A stretch of DNA of 64,000 bases from Diospyros lotus (lineage: Eukaryota; Streptophyta; Magnoliopsida; Ericales; Ebenaceae), in the NCBI RefSeq assembly GCF_014633365.1, contig NC_068350.1, forward strand, positions 12,935,787 to 12,999,786, read 5' to 3'. The notes beneath the pieces were generated by a model. It had not been told where the DNA came from and searched no databases. It worked only from the letters and a program-made list of their open reading frames with translations. The translations under genes were made by a program, and so were the position numbers. This document shows positions 9,662 through 20,819 of this stretch, piece after piece. The stretch's first letter is position 1; each line of letters starts with the position of its first letter.

Positions 9662-10837
9662 CAGGGGCGGATCCAGGAATTTAGGTTGGGGGGGGGGGGG
9701 GGGGGCTGAAATTTAAAAAATTAATGTATTAAAAATTTTATGTAACCAAAAAATTAGTACAATGTTGTTGTTTCGTCCTAAATTCTAACAATGTTTTTCC
9801 TTTCTTCATAGAAAGAGGTTGTTTCGTCTTAAATTCTAAGATACATAAACAAAAAATAGCACAATTCAATAATCGAACAATTAAAATATTTAACTCAAAA
9901 TTTGAGTCAAATGCAAGGCAATACAATTGTATTTCTAGAGTTTAAACAAGAGAAGACAAAAGTATGGTAGATGCAAATATTCAATAACAAATTCATAATA
10001 ACAAATTCCAAGCTTCCAGCCACGCCAATTCCTAAGTTCCTAACTAAATGTAGTAGTAAAATAGGCAAACAAACACAAAATTAGCAGAAAATCACTTAAA
10101 AGATGCTGAAAAATGCTGAGATTTCAACAACAAATCAAGCACAAATAAGGAAAAAAAATATGGGCGAAAAATAGAAAAACTATCTAGATTTATCTGTCAA
10201 TCAAGAGAATCAAAGAACTGAAAGAGATAAAACATACCTGGAAAAAAATGAAGCAAATCTGGGTTGGGGGGGGGGGAACGAAGACCTGAATCAGAGGGCA
10301 GCGAGCAAGAGGGCGAACCTGACTGGCCGAGCGAGCGTGGGGGCGAGGGCGAGAGGCAGCGAGAAGGGCCGAGGCCGAGCTCGAGCGAGAGCGAGAGTGG
10401 CAGAGAGAGAGGGCGAGTGAGAAAGAGAGAGGTAGCAAGAAGGGACGAGGTCGAGCGAGAGCAATAGAGGTAGAGAGCGAGGGCAAGAAGCAGCGAGGGC
10501 GAGCGAGAGAAAAAGAGAGCCAGCGAGGGCGAGCGACAGCAAGAGAGAGCCAGAGAGTGAGGCCAAGCACGACCGGACGAGTAAGAGAAGAGGAGGCAGA
10601 GAGCAAGAGGCAGCGAAGGGTGAGTCGTGAGCGAGAGCGAGAGCGAGTTCGACAGAGGAAGAAGATGAGAAGGGTTTGCAGGCAAGTGGGTTGGGCTGGA
10701 AAAAATTAGGGTGGGCTGGACTAAGTTTGGGCTGGGTTAAGACTAAATAATAAAAAAATTTAATCTAGCAATTTAATTTTTGCTGTGGGTTGCCCTGGGC
10801 TGAAGCCCAAGGCAGCTCACACGTGGATCCGCCCCTG
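9662..10837. mobile_element. Non-autonomous hAT element with perfect 8-bp target duplication
   Basis: A 1,176-bp element with 14-bp perfect terminal inverted repeats caggggcggatcca / tggatccgcccctg. It is flanked on both sides by the identical 8-mer ttggtgcc (9654-9661 and 10838-10845), diagnostic of hAT transposition. It contains a run of 18 G at 9688-9705, an AT-rich left half and a strongly purine-rich right half. No transposase frame is present, so it would depend on one supplied in trans. It lies between the Copia-C gag start and the Copia-C 5' LTR. Confidence 0.93.
10265..10680 (+). repeat. GAGCGAGAG-type purine-rich low-complexity tract
   Basis: About 400 bp dominated by permutations of gagcgagag, ggcgagcgag and agagagag, with almost no pyrimidines other than C in CG steps. 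It lies inside the hAT element. The open frames on both strands here (Ser/Leu/Arg-rich or Glu/Arg-rich) are artefacts of this composition. Confidence 0.85.
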
Positions 10838-10918
10838 TTGGTGCCTGTAGTTTCTGTCAGCATTTTGCACTAACCCCACTAAATATTTGTAGAATTTAAC
10901 TGTCCCGGTCTGATATCA

Positions 10919-11193
10919 TGTAGAACAGTGATGAATAAACTTTCATTTATATTTTTACAACAGTACAATGGTGTGATATATATACAAGATGGAGGAAGAC
11001 ATCGTGCAAGGTATCGGCAAAATAATTCGGAGGGAATCAGAACAAATAAGGAAACTTCCTTCTAAGATGGTGGTTGAACTATAGGGAGGATTTGACTGGA
11101 TTATGAAACTATTAAATGCCTAATTGCCTCCCATAATTTAAGGTGATTAGGAGATAAAAGAAAGTGCGTTAATATTTAGATTACGCGCTATCA
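10919..11193 (-). mobile_element. Copia-C 5' LTR, probable
   Basis: Left of it the plus strand reads ggtctgatatca (about 10907-10918), a variant of the tRNA-Met primer site. The LTR then begins tgtagaacagtg and most likely ends at tca (11193), giving about 275 bp with a TG...CA edge. An alternating-TA stretch near 10977-10985 could serve as its TATA region on the minus strand. The outer boundary is set only by the CA rule, because the partner LTR is not in the window. Confidence 0.6.
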
Positions 11194-11265
11194 CTTGCGC
11201 CCCCGTCGAACCCGCTCCAAGGTCATTACGAGGGAGGTAAATCATGGATGTGTCTGGGTGATTAG

Positions 11266-11437
11266 GATTTTTTTTGTTTTTTATTTTTTTTTTTGAAGCT
11301 GCGTTCACTGACATTTACTAAGAACCACTCTCACAAGGATACAAATTTTTTATTTCGCCTAGGAATCGATCCCACACTGGCAGCCTCCAACATGACTTTA
11401 CAACCCTCTCCTTTGCCACCCAACTATGCCCTTGGGG
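11266..11437 (-). mobile_element. tRNA-derived SINE
   Basis: On the minus strand it begins aagggcatagttgggtggc (A-box-like). It has a B-box-like gtgggatcgattcct about 50 bp downstream (plus 11361-11375) and ends in an A-rich tail (plus-strand T-rich 11268-11294). This is the head-body-tail order of plant SINEs, transcribed by RNA polymerase III from the internal promoter and mobilised by LINE enzymes. I could not find a clean target duplication. Confidence 0.65.
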
Positions 11438-11566
11438 GCAAATGGCGCTAATATTGCCTCTAGCAAGGATGGTCGATTCCTAAACTAACCAATATGTTCT
11501 TCTGTTGATAATGGTATCAATGTTAGAAATTTAATTTGTTCAAAATAAATTAAACAACTCTTAAAT

Positions 11567-11715
11567 AGTCAAATATTAAAAGGTTGTTTTATTTCAAAAT
11601 TCTAACTATCCTAGTCTGAAATATTGAAAGGTTATATTCTTTCAAAATTCTAACTAATCCAATCTCAAATAGTGAAAGGTCGTATCTTTCAAAATTCTAA
11701 CTACTTTGTCTATAT
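11567..11715. repeat. Three-copy tandem repeat of about 49 bp
   Basis: The block (a/g)aaatattgaaaggt...tttcaaaattctaacta recurs at about 11567, 11617 and 11666. It lies in an AT-rich stretch that starts tgttagaaatttaatttg at about 11521 and may be a decayed LTR, but I could not define its other end. Confidence 0.6.
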
Positions 11716-13159
11716 ATGTCCAGGCAATTATGGAAATTAGATGCATGTAGAATATATTAGAAACATATAGAAAAACTAGAAACCAAATTTTGCCCCTATC
11801 GAAAAAGATCATAACTCTTTCTATTATTTCAAAATTTGATTTCTTCACTTTTTGCTAAGTGTAGAAATCAAAAAGAACTTGTTATATCCACCAAAATAAT
11901 TTGATAAATCCTCACAACAAACTCAAAGTAGAGGGAGAACAAATTTTGTTTTTAAGAAAGCGATTTCCATTAAAGATTTTCTGTAAAATTTTCTTATTTG
12001 TTATTGTTGTTGTTTAATTTTAAGTTTTATACTTATTTTTCATAGTTGTCATTGTTGTAATATCACCACTTAATAATCAATTCCAATACCACCTCAGGGA
12101 CTCAATTGATGCATTCAACAGTTTTATGGGATGCATGATCACTCTAAAAGAAAAGTTAATGATCGTATTAGTGTTATATGATAGATTTATTTTAATTTTC
12201 AAACATGTTAATCAATTTGGGATAAGAAAAGGTTCTATTTTTATGTGGTCTATGTTATTTAAAAAATGTGAAAGAATACTCTTTATATTTGCATAAAGTC
12301 TTAAGAATGAATAGTGTAATTTATTCTATTGTATAAAGTTTTATAATTTCCACACGAGGTTGATTTCAAAATTAATAACTTAATGATATTTCTAGAATAC
12401 ACCTGAATGATTCTAACTATAAATTATCACTAAAACACATAACCACTCAAGATGGTAATTCCAATGCATTAATTAGGTGGGAATTATTCTAATTTTCTAA
12501 ACCATTCCACAAACAACTCCATTGACTTACCTTAATTAGCTTCTACATTGTGATTTAGCTTTTTTCTTTTTTTCTTGTATATTTAAGCACGCTTAAATTT
12601 ACTCTTATCTTTTGTTGAAAGTTATCGAGTTTCAATCTATATTAGGTAGTGAGGTGATTGGTAAAGAAAACAAAAGTGTTATCGACGCTAGCAAGGTGTC
12701 GAGAGATATACAAAATCTAAGGCCGTGTTTAGTTTTATAAAATATTTTTAAATTTTTTACCATAATTTTACAGTTAAATATGTTCTAAGATTTTATGTTT
12801 TAAAAAGTCATAGTATTCATTTTTAGAAAACATAAAAGAGATGTTTCTAATTCATAATATAAGGTTTTTTATATATTTTTTAATGAGCATTTTAATTATT
12901 TAATAAAAAAAATAAAGTTGAATACAATTTATTATAAAACTAAGTTTAATGGTTTATTGTTATAATGAATTCAATTTTTTTGTTAAAAGGGTAAAAAGAT
13001 AATTGTATATGTTCATTAATTTTAGGTAGAAACAACTTTGCAGGTGGTTACTATAAGTTTGAAAACTTAAGTGGTATTTTTTATTTTCCTAAAACCTGAA
13101 GGATGTATAGAATAATTTAATCTGTTACATAAAGTTTTATATAACTATGAACTATTAAA
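11716..13159. other. AT-rich intergenic sequence with one possible MITE
   Basis: No gene seen. A small element may lie at about 12720-12955: ggccgtgtttagttttataa on the left and ttataaaactaagtttaatgg on the right are imperfect inverted repeats of the kind seen in hAT-like MITEs. I could not confirm a target duplication. Confidence 0.4.
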
Positions 13160-13168
13160 AAAAATAAC

Positions 13169-14121
13169 GGGCTATTAGCATGAAAAATTCAATTTTTTTC
13201 ACGTTTTTAGGATTTTATCCAAAAGTTTCAGTTTTGTCAATAATGTCCCAATTTGATCAATTGGTTATAATTTTATCCATGACCCGAATCCGATTCGTCG
13301 GTATCCAAGACCCACTAATATGACATATCACCTGACATTTTAAAACATTTTAAGTGAACCCTACATGCACATGTGTAAAAAGTCTATTAGTATGAAAAAT
13401 TCAAACCTTTTCATATTTTTTAATTTTTATCCAAAAATTTTAATTTTGACAATAAAGTCTTGATTTAATCAATTGTGATGGAGGGCACAATTGAAATTTA
13501 TCAAAGAATGGAGTGGGACGAAAGCCCATCTCTTCCCATTCCTTCTTTAGCAATCTTCTTCCCTCTCTCCTCTCTAATTTTCTTACTCCGTATCGTTCAT
13601 CTCTTCATTTCTTTCTTTTATTTTCTTCATTTTTATGCTCTTGACTAGAGCTTCAAGTGGAGATTTGCAGATTTTGGGAGTTTTCTTCATCTCTTTAGAG
13701 TTACACCATTTAAGGCAAGTTCTCTTACACTTTCTTTTCATGGGTTGTGCAAATATTTCCTTCCTTGCTTCTCCATTTCATTACAAAAAGCTTCCATTGT
13801 AAATATTGTAATCTTCTCCATGAAAATGTCCATTTGTTTCCATTTTTTGTATCTTAGTGGGTCTTCTTGTAGGCATGATGTTGGGTCTTGTTGGTGTGTC
13901 ATTGGGGTTTGTTTACCCCATTTTTACTTCAAGGAATGACATTGTGGGTTAGAAAACTAGTGGTGGTCATGTTAGTAGGTCATGGATACCTCTCGAATCA
14001 AATTTGATTCATAGATAAAATTGCAACTAATTGATCAAATTGAAACTTTATTAGCAAAATTGAAACTTTTGGATAAAATTGCAAAAACGCGAAAAAGTTT
14101 GAATTTTTCAGCTAATAAATC
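13169..14121. mobile_element. Mutator-like element (Pack-MULE candidate) with 9-bp target duplication
   Basis: A 953-bp element with long inverted ends (about 150 bp: 13169-13325 and 13965-14121), starting gggctattagcatgaaaaat and ending with the inverse of gatttattagctgaaaaatt. The 9-mer aaaaataac is repeated exactly on both sides (13160-13168 and 14122-14130), the hallmark of Mutator-type transposition. A second partial copy of the left end lies in direct orientation at 13382-13475. The core (about 13480-13960) is not inverted. It contains a CT-rich leader-like stretch (13540-13640) followed by sequence like a transcribed 5' region, so it may be captured host gene sequence. No transposase is present. 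Confidence 0.85.
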
Positions 14122-14130
14122 AAAAATAAC

Positions 14131-15589
14131 CACCTAAGGATATATTTATAATTGATGAATAAGAGTATTTTTTAATTAAAATTAAAATAATAAATATATA
14201 AATTTATTTTTGGTGTGTTGTCTTAATAAAGGAGGACCAGGACTCCACATGAGTTTTGGGAGAATTACAATGCATTAATTGCTTACTTTATTATCATTCG
14301 AATTTCCCATAGCAAATAGGGCCGCTCCAAGCCCAAGGACTGACCAGCAATGATGGGAGCCCAAAAGAGGCCCAATAGAAAGCAACGACCCATGAGTATA
14401 GATAGACTTTGTTTTTTCAGGGCAATTGTTAATCATTGTTTTCATTTTATTATTCAAGTAAACACTTGGGTTTGGTTTGGTTTGGCTTGGCTTTGCTTTT
14501 GTTTTGGCTAAAAGAGAGCTTATAAGCTCTCTATTAGATTTTAAAAGCTTCTATCAATTTAAGTAATATGGAAGAATTTATAACGTATTTAACTTACAAT
14601 CTCTTGTAATTAAATTATTTTTGAAAGTTGGTCTCTTCTAGCTTTTATTGGAAAATTTTATAAAACTCATACTAATCAAGTAAAAGACTAAAATACCCTA
14701 CCAAATAAACTCTTATAATTTATACGCTGTTTATAAAATTTATAAGCTCTATAAATTGAAAAACTTCTATAATTTCAAGTAAGCCTTGATTTGGTATGCT
14801 ATTTATTAAGCCTTATATATATATATATATTATTTAAAAAGCACAACAATTAACTAAGCCTTGATTTGGTAATCACATTGGCGTTAATGTCAACACAGTC
14901 ATATCTTTTGCTTTGGCTGATGTTTAGTCAATAGGGAATGATCTTAAAAGTGGGAGATAAATTATAGTTTGGATTGATTAGATAGATGGAGTAAAGTTGA
15001 GTCAAGTTTGGACTAATTGCTCTTAGATTAGGCCTTCAAGTCCTATTCTTGTGATTTGGGTTGCCCTTTTTAACATTTAAAAAGAATATGCATGTTGGTT
15101 TCTCTACTTCTAATGGGTAAGGATCACTAGCTCACATTGTTTGTCATTGGGGACTTAGAACTTTTAGTAAACTAAGCAAACTAGCTAATTTGAATAAGTC
15201 AAAATTTTTTAATTTTATTTTTGACTTTTATTGCATTTTTAAATATTAAAAATATAATAATAATTTAAGATATTTAAAAAGATTTAATTTTTATTTGAAC
15301 ATCAACTATCATTTTGATAATATATGGATAACTTTTTCTTTAATTTTTTATTTATAATTTAAATATTTAATCATGAGTTTTATTTTACTTCCATCATAAA
15401 TTTGGGTTAATATTTTTGTAAATTTTTTTAATTATAAAATAATTAATGTCAATTAATACATTTTAAAATCCATAAAACCTTATATAATATATTTTATTTT
15501 TAAAAATGTTTGCATTGTAATTTTAGTTAATATATTTATTTTAAAAATTAATCCCTTTTTAACCTGGATCTCACCACTAAACATAAGGC
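14131..15589. other. AT-rich intergenic sequence, nothing assigned
   Basis: No gene or clear element. It holds a ggtttggttt-type simple stretch at 14470-14490, a TA microsatellite at about 14815-14832, and the 17-mer taagccttgatttggta twice (near 14782 and 14856). The remainder is A/T homopolymer-rich. Confidence 0.5.
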
Positions 15590-16745
15590 ATCGACGATTG
15601 ATGAAATTATTGAAAGGTTACAATTGTACTATCAGATACCATCTAAGACATGCCAATGTAATAGTTGATGCCTTAAGAAAAAGGACTCCTCTTAACTAGC
15701 AATAATGACGATTGGGGAATGGCAGTTGGTGAAAAATTTTAGCCTCATGACATTCAAAACAACCCCAAATGTGTCAACTTTCATTACTAGTATATCAATC
15801 TAAGTGGCATTGACAAATCAAATCAAGCAAGCCCTAAAGAAGACCGAATGAATGAGTGGAGAAACAAGTAAAGAAATCCAGCCTCAAAATATAGGATAAG
15901 GATCTTCGATTCCAAGGGAAAATATATGTACCCAAAGTAAGGGATTTAAGGTAGATGATAATGAATGAAGCCCATTAAGCCTGACATACAATCCACCCTT
16001 AAGCCACAAAAATGTATCGAGATCCCAAAGAAATGTATTGGTTGTTTGACATGAAGAAAAGCATCATACAATATGTAGTCCAATGTGATATCTACTAAAG
16101 GATAAAAATTGAATATCAAAAACATACCGAAAGATTCAATTGTAGGAAATCTTCCCATGGAAATGGGAACACGTCATAATTGGCTTTGTAATAGGTTTGT
16201 CCAAGAACCCTACCGAAAACAACACAATTTGGCTTATCATGGACTGATAGACAAAATTAGTTCAACTCCTAGCTACTCATGCAATCCATCCATAAAGTGG
16301 GTTAACAATATCTCAAGGAGATTGTTAGAGTTTACGAGACTCTAGTAAGCATTGTATTTGATAGAGATCCAAGGTTCATGTTAAGTTTTTGGAAAGCTTA
16401 TAAGAATGTTTGGGAACTCAACTCTGAGTCAACAAAGCATATCACCCATAAATTGATGGATAATCCAAGAGAACTATATAAACCATCGATCGTGGATAAA
16501 CTAAGAGCTCGCATAATATATTTTATATATGAGAGATAGTAATTTGTTTCACTTAAGGTAAACCTCTTCTCTTAAATCTTAGAAAGATGGTCTTTGAAGA
16601 TAAGCATATTTTCTTTAAATTTATCTAGGATTATCATTTCTGGATGACATCTAACAAGCAAATCTAATCTTAACCAAATGATTATTTGTAAACTACTATA
16701 AATAAAGGAGGATCTCTTATTTGGAATAAGCATTCTCAATTATAA
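15590..16745 (+). pseudogene. Ty3/gypsy RNase H-integrase fragment, duplicated copy 1
   Basis: Heavily broken plus-strand gypsy pol. The end of RNase H is visible as a YHPRHANVIVDAL-like string near 15640-15675. The integrase N-terminal part follows: LRFQGKIYVPKVRDLR, then a HPG.TKMYRDLKEMYWWF-like block with QC.IC of the HHCC zinc-binding region, and pieces of the catalytic core including VFDRDPRFMLSFWKAY. After about 16500 it joins AT-rich sequence with a TATA-like ctataaataaagg. The part from about 15728 to 16745 occurs again at 16757-16805 plus 23261-24300, so it has been duplicated in tandem. Confidence 0.75.
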
Positions 16746-16756
16746 TGATCAATAAT

Positions 16757-16805
16757 TGGTTGAAGAGCTGGTGAAAAATTTTAGCCTCGTGACATTCAAA
16801 ACAAC
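16757..16805 (+). repeat. Start of duplicated gypsy fragment copy 2, cut by Copia-D
   Basis: From ggtgaaaaattttagcctcg to aaaacaac this repeats the sequence at about 15728-15775. The last five bases acaac are the Copia-D target duplication. Copy 2 resumes at 23261. Confidence 0.8.
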
Positions 16806-17651
16806 TGTTGCGGAAGAGAACTTACCAAAACAGAAGGATTAGAGCAAAATATATGTAAAACCAAAACAGATATCGAAACTAACAAGATCACAGAAGAGTA
16901 AACAAGAAGACTCCCTGTAAAAGATCTTGTCAAGGCTCATATTTGGATCTGTCCAGTGTGTACCACCCAAGTAACTCCAAAAAATAGGGACACCAAGCCT
17001 CACGGAAGCACACAAGAAACAAGCCACGAAAACCCCAAATCGGAGCCCAAAACCCTCTCGGCTAGAACACCAAAACTTCTCCCCAAAACCACTCAGGTTA
17101 CGTTCGCAGCAAGATCCACCAAGGAACAAGAACAATCACAAAGATATGGGGCGAAGAGCAGTACAAGAAAGCTTACCTCAAAAGGATCTACCGAACCAAA
17201 TAAATAAAGGCTGCTCACCGATTGACCAAGGGCTTCCAAAGGAAAGGAAGACCAACTGCCAGGAGAAGGAGATCTGGCAAAAAAGGGAAGAACCAGCTCA
17301 CGAAGATCGGCCATCAAAAGGAAAATATCGGGAGAGTAAAGAGAGAATGAGAGAGAGAGTTTGGCCGTCAAATGAGGGTAAAGAAGGCAGAAAATGGGCC
17401 TTATATATGACGGTGTTAGGGCACGGTTGAGGGGCCATTTGGCTTGGGCTTGGGCTTCCTTAAGCCTTGAGCAAATGGGCTCATCCCATTTCTCCTCCAA
17501 AGACTTAATTAAGGGCTTATGGCCCGACTTTTTAATGGGCTGCCAATGGGTGGTATATTTGGACGGTACTTCAATCCCGGGTCGAAACCTATGAAGATAA
17601 ACCCGAATATTCGTCATAGCCTTGGACCTCATTGGGAAACAAAAAACAACA
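16806..17651 (-). repeat. Copia-D 3' LTR
   Basis: 846 bp. The purine tract caggtggagatt (minus strand) lies immediately inside it at about 17652-17663 and primes plus-strand synthesis. Long open frames on both strands of this LTR are not conserved in the partner LTR and are not genes. Confidence 0.9.
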
Positions 17652-17754
17652 AATCTCCACCTGATTCCCAATGAGGCCAGCAAACACAAACAGAAAGCAT
17701 ATGCAACAGAATGCCGATGATGAAATAAATGCATAAGCAATTATCAAGTAACCT

Positions 17755-18288
17755 TACCAATGTTAAGTAGATCTAGGCAGCTTTTAAATTTAGCCACAGG
17801 CAAAATTTTAGTTCCCATATCAGCAGGATTATATTTAGAAAGTACTTTTTCCAATCTAATAATGTTTTAAGATACAATATCACGAATAAAATGCAATCTC
17901 ACATCTATATGTTTGGTGCGTTCATGAAAAACAAGATTTTTACATAAGTGAATTGCAGATTGACTATCAGAGAAAATAGTCACATTTTCATTAAGAACAC
18001 ATAGTTCATTTAGTAATCCCTTAAACCACAAGGCTTCTTAATAGTCTCTGTAGCAACAATATATTCAGATTCGGTGGTAGAGAGGGCAACAATATGTTGA
18101 AGCTGAGACTTCCAACTAATGCATGATTCACACAAAGTAAATACATAGGATGATGTGGACTTCCTATTATCTCTATCACTAGCATAGTCTGAATCAGTAA
18201 ATCCTTTTAATCTCACATTATTGGACTTATGCTTATATATTAATCCTACATTATAGGTGCCTCTTAAATACTTCAATAACCATTTCAT
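17755..18288 (-). pseudogene. Copia-D RNase H, broken
   Basis: The C-terminal Pol domain that degrades RNA in RNA-DNA hybrids. It begins MKWLLKYLRGTYNVGLIY, contains FTDSDYASDRDNRKSTSSYV with the catalytic aspartates and LSTTESEYIVATE with the catalytic glutamate region. After a frame change near 18015-18025 it continues with SDSQSAIHLCKNLVFHERTK and a FIRDIV-like string, ending near 17755. A frame change and at least one stop break it. Confidence 0.85.
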
Positions 18289-18294
18289 TGCTTC

Positions 18295-19246
18295 CTAATG
18301 ATAGGGACCTGGGTTTGTCATAAATCTACTGAGAGTACTAACTGCATAGGCTAGGTTTGGCCTAGTACATACCATAAGATACATGACAGAACCTATAACA
18401 TTTGAGTAAGGGATTCTATTCATATATTCCTTTTCTTCCTCATTATCAGGAGATTTATCTTTAAATAATATGAAATGGTTTCCTAAAGGTAAAGATACTG
18501 ATTTACTATCATGCATACCAAATCTTTTTAGGATATTTAACACATATGCTGTTTGATGCAAAAATAACATAGAATTTGACCTATCTCTTTCAATTTCCAT
18601 ACCTAGGATCCTCTTGGCCTTTCCTAGGTCTTTCACGTCAAATTCTCCACTTAATACAGATTTTATGCTATTTATCTTTTTAACATCAGGACCACTAAGA
18701 AGCATATCATCAACACAAAGTAAAAGAAACACACAGTCATTTCTATTTTTTATGCTGAAAATACAAACAATGATCAAACTCACTTCTTTTAAAACCAATT
18801 GATTTAACAAAGGAGTCAAAACGTTTATACCATTGTCTTGGGGACTATTTTAAACCATATAAGGATTCATACAAAATCTGGTTTTCTTTTGTCTTCAAAA
18901 CCTTTGGGTTGATACATACAATTTTTTTTTCTTTAAATCACCAATGCAAGAAAGTAGTTTTTACATCTAGTTGTTCAAATTCCCAGTCAAAATCTGCAAC
19001 TGATGCAAGCATGACACGAATGGTGGTGTACTTAACAACCGGTGAAAAAATCTCATTATAATCTATCCCTTCCTTTTGTGTGAATTCCTTGACTACTAAC
19101 CTAGCCTTAAACCTTATTGGTTCTCTATCAGTTGTACCCTCCTTAAACCTATAAATCCACTTGCAACCTACAATGGACTTATCCTTAAGTTCAGGGACTA
19201 ATTCCCAAGTTTGGTTCTTGTTGAGGGAACTCATCTCCTCTTTCAT
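18295..19246 (-). pseudogene. Copia-D reverse transcriptase, broken
   Basis: The Ty1/copia-type polymerase (RVT_2). The N-terminal part (18938-19246) has NQTWELVPELKDKSIVGCKW, the RFKARLVVKEFTQKEGIDY motif and FSPVVKYTTIRVMLA. After a frame break near 18820-18937 the second part (18295-18819) has FLLLCVDDMLLSG, the catalytic YVDDML box with tyrosine changed to cysteine, and DLGKAKRILGMEIERDR. The two aspartates are kept. The frame breaks make it inactive. Confidence 0.85.
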
Positions 19247-19249
19247 TGC

Positions 19250-20785
19250 TTATATCCATTCTTTTGAATATTTACTTCTGGTGGCTTCCTCATATGTGTT
19301 AGGCTCATTTTCAGCTAGGTCTTGATAGCTAGCATAGGCTAATTCAAAATCTGATGCTAACCTTTGAGGTAACTTATGAGACCTTCTTTCCCTATCCCTA
19401 GCTAGTTGATAATCTGGAACTGATGGCTGGTCATTAGGGAATTCTTCTACTATTTCTCTCTCCTCATTTATTTCAGGCTGATTTTGACTTTCCATTTCAC
19501 TAGAGGTTGAAGAAGTGTTCTCCACCTCATTTGAATTTATAGGAGCTTGGGTGCTTGAGTTTTTCAACTCTTCTTGAGGACTCTTGTCCTCACTAATTTT
19601 GTCACCACTAGGCTTTGTACAAGGCATTTCTGATTCATTAAATGTGACATCTTTACTAACAATAATTCTTATTCCCTTTTGGTTTCTATCCCATAGCCTA
19701 TACCCTTTGACTCCCTCAGGATATCTTAAGAAAACACATTTCCTAGCTCTAAGCTCTAATTTTCCCTTATTTTGATGAGTGAAGGCAGCACAACCAAAGG
19801 TTCAAGGAATTGAATAGTTGGCACATTTTCCATGCCATTTTTCATAAGGAGTATCATCATTTAAAGTAGCTGAAGGGGTTAGATTAACTAGGTAACATGC
19901 AGTCATAACTGCTTCTCCCCATAATGACTTAGGTATATTAGAACTAATCATCATACACCTAACCTTATCTAAAAGGGTCATATTCATCATTTCAGCTACT
20001 CCATTCTGTTGAGGAGTATAGGGGACTATTCTATGCCTAGTAACTCCATATTCCTTGCACAAATTATCAAAATCAGAATTGCAGAATTCTAAACCATTGT
20101 CAATCCTAAGGTATTTTATCTTCTTGTCAGTTTGATTCTCTATTTGAGTTTTCCAGTTTTTAAAACTTTTAAAAGTTTCAGACTTATCTTTTAAGAGAAT
20201 AACTCAAACTCTCTTAGAGTAATCATCAATTATAGACAAAAAATACCTATTACCACCTGATGTGGGATTTGATGTTGGCCCCCAATGATCTGAGTGGATG
20301 TATTCTAAGGCTCTAGAGGCTCTATGAATATTAGAGGAGAAAGACAGCCTATAATGTTTTCCAAGGATACAATGATCATAGAAAGGGATATTAGACACAA
20401 AATCTTTACCAAAAGCACCTTTATCACTTAACAACTTAAGCCCTTTGACACTCACATGTGCTAACCTGTTGTGCCACTTGATAGTGGCATCAGGATTGAT
20501 TGATGCAATATAGGATCCTAGATTATTAATTACCTCAGCATTTAATACATAAATCCCATTTCTCCTTACCCCCTTACAGATTACCATTGCTCCTTTAAAC
20601 ATTTTTAACACAGTATTTTCAATTTTTCCAGTAAGACCACTCTTTTCTAATTCTCCCACTGAAATTAAATTCCTAGCCATTTCGGGTATATACCTAACAT
20701 CTTTTAATTTTAAGACATAACCATTGTCTAACTTAATAGAGATGTTTCCTACCCCAATGATTTTATATGCTAGGTTACTGCACAC
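19250..20785 (-). pseudogene. Copia-D integrase with pre-integrase domain, broken
   Basis: 20204-20785 carries the GAG-pre-integrase stretch (WHNRLAHVSVKGLKLLSDKG) with the HHCC zinc-binding region partly altered, and the start of the catalytic core (SDHWGPTSNPTSGGNRYFLS, where the usual D-x-GP is intact). A frame break separates 19802-20062, which has the catalytic-glutamate region YTPQQNGVAEMMN and a LWGEAVMTACYLVN-like block. 19250-19627 is the variable linker rich in Glu, Asn and Ser leading to reverse transcriptase. Confidence 0.85.
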
Positions 20786-20819
20786 TATGGCATGCTCACC
20801 TTCAAATTCATGTAGATTT

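Noticed and set aside
10190..10685. Long Ser/Leu/Arg-rich frames on the minus strand and a Glu/Arg-rich one on the plus strand
   Set aside because: They are a direct product of the GAGCGAGAG low-complexity tract inside the hAT element.
14782..14873. Exact 17-bp direct repeat taagccttgatttggta flanking about 59 bp
   Set aside because: Too long for a normal transposon target duplication and the enclosed DNA has no termini; probably a local duplication.
17093..17740. A 215-codon minus-strand open frame (starting MLMHLFHHRHSVAYAF)
   Set aside because: It lies mostly in the Copia-D 3' LTR. The matching stretch of the 5' LTR (22415-23260) is broken, and no domain is recognisable.
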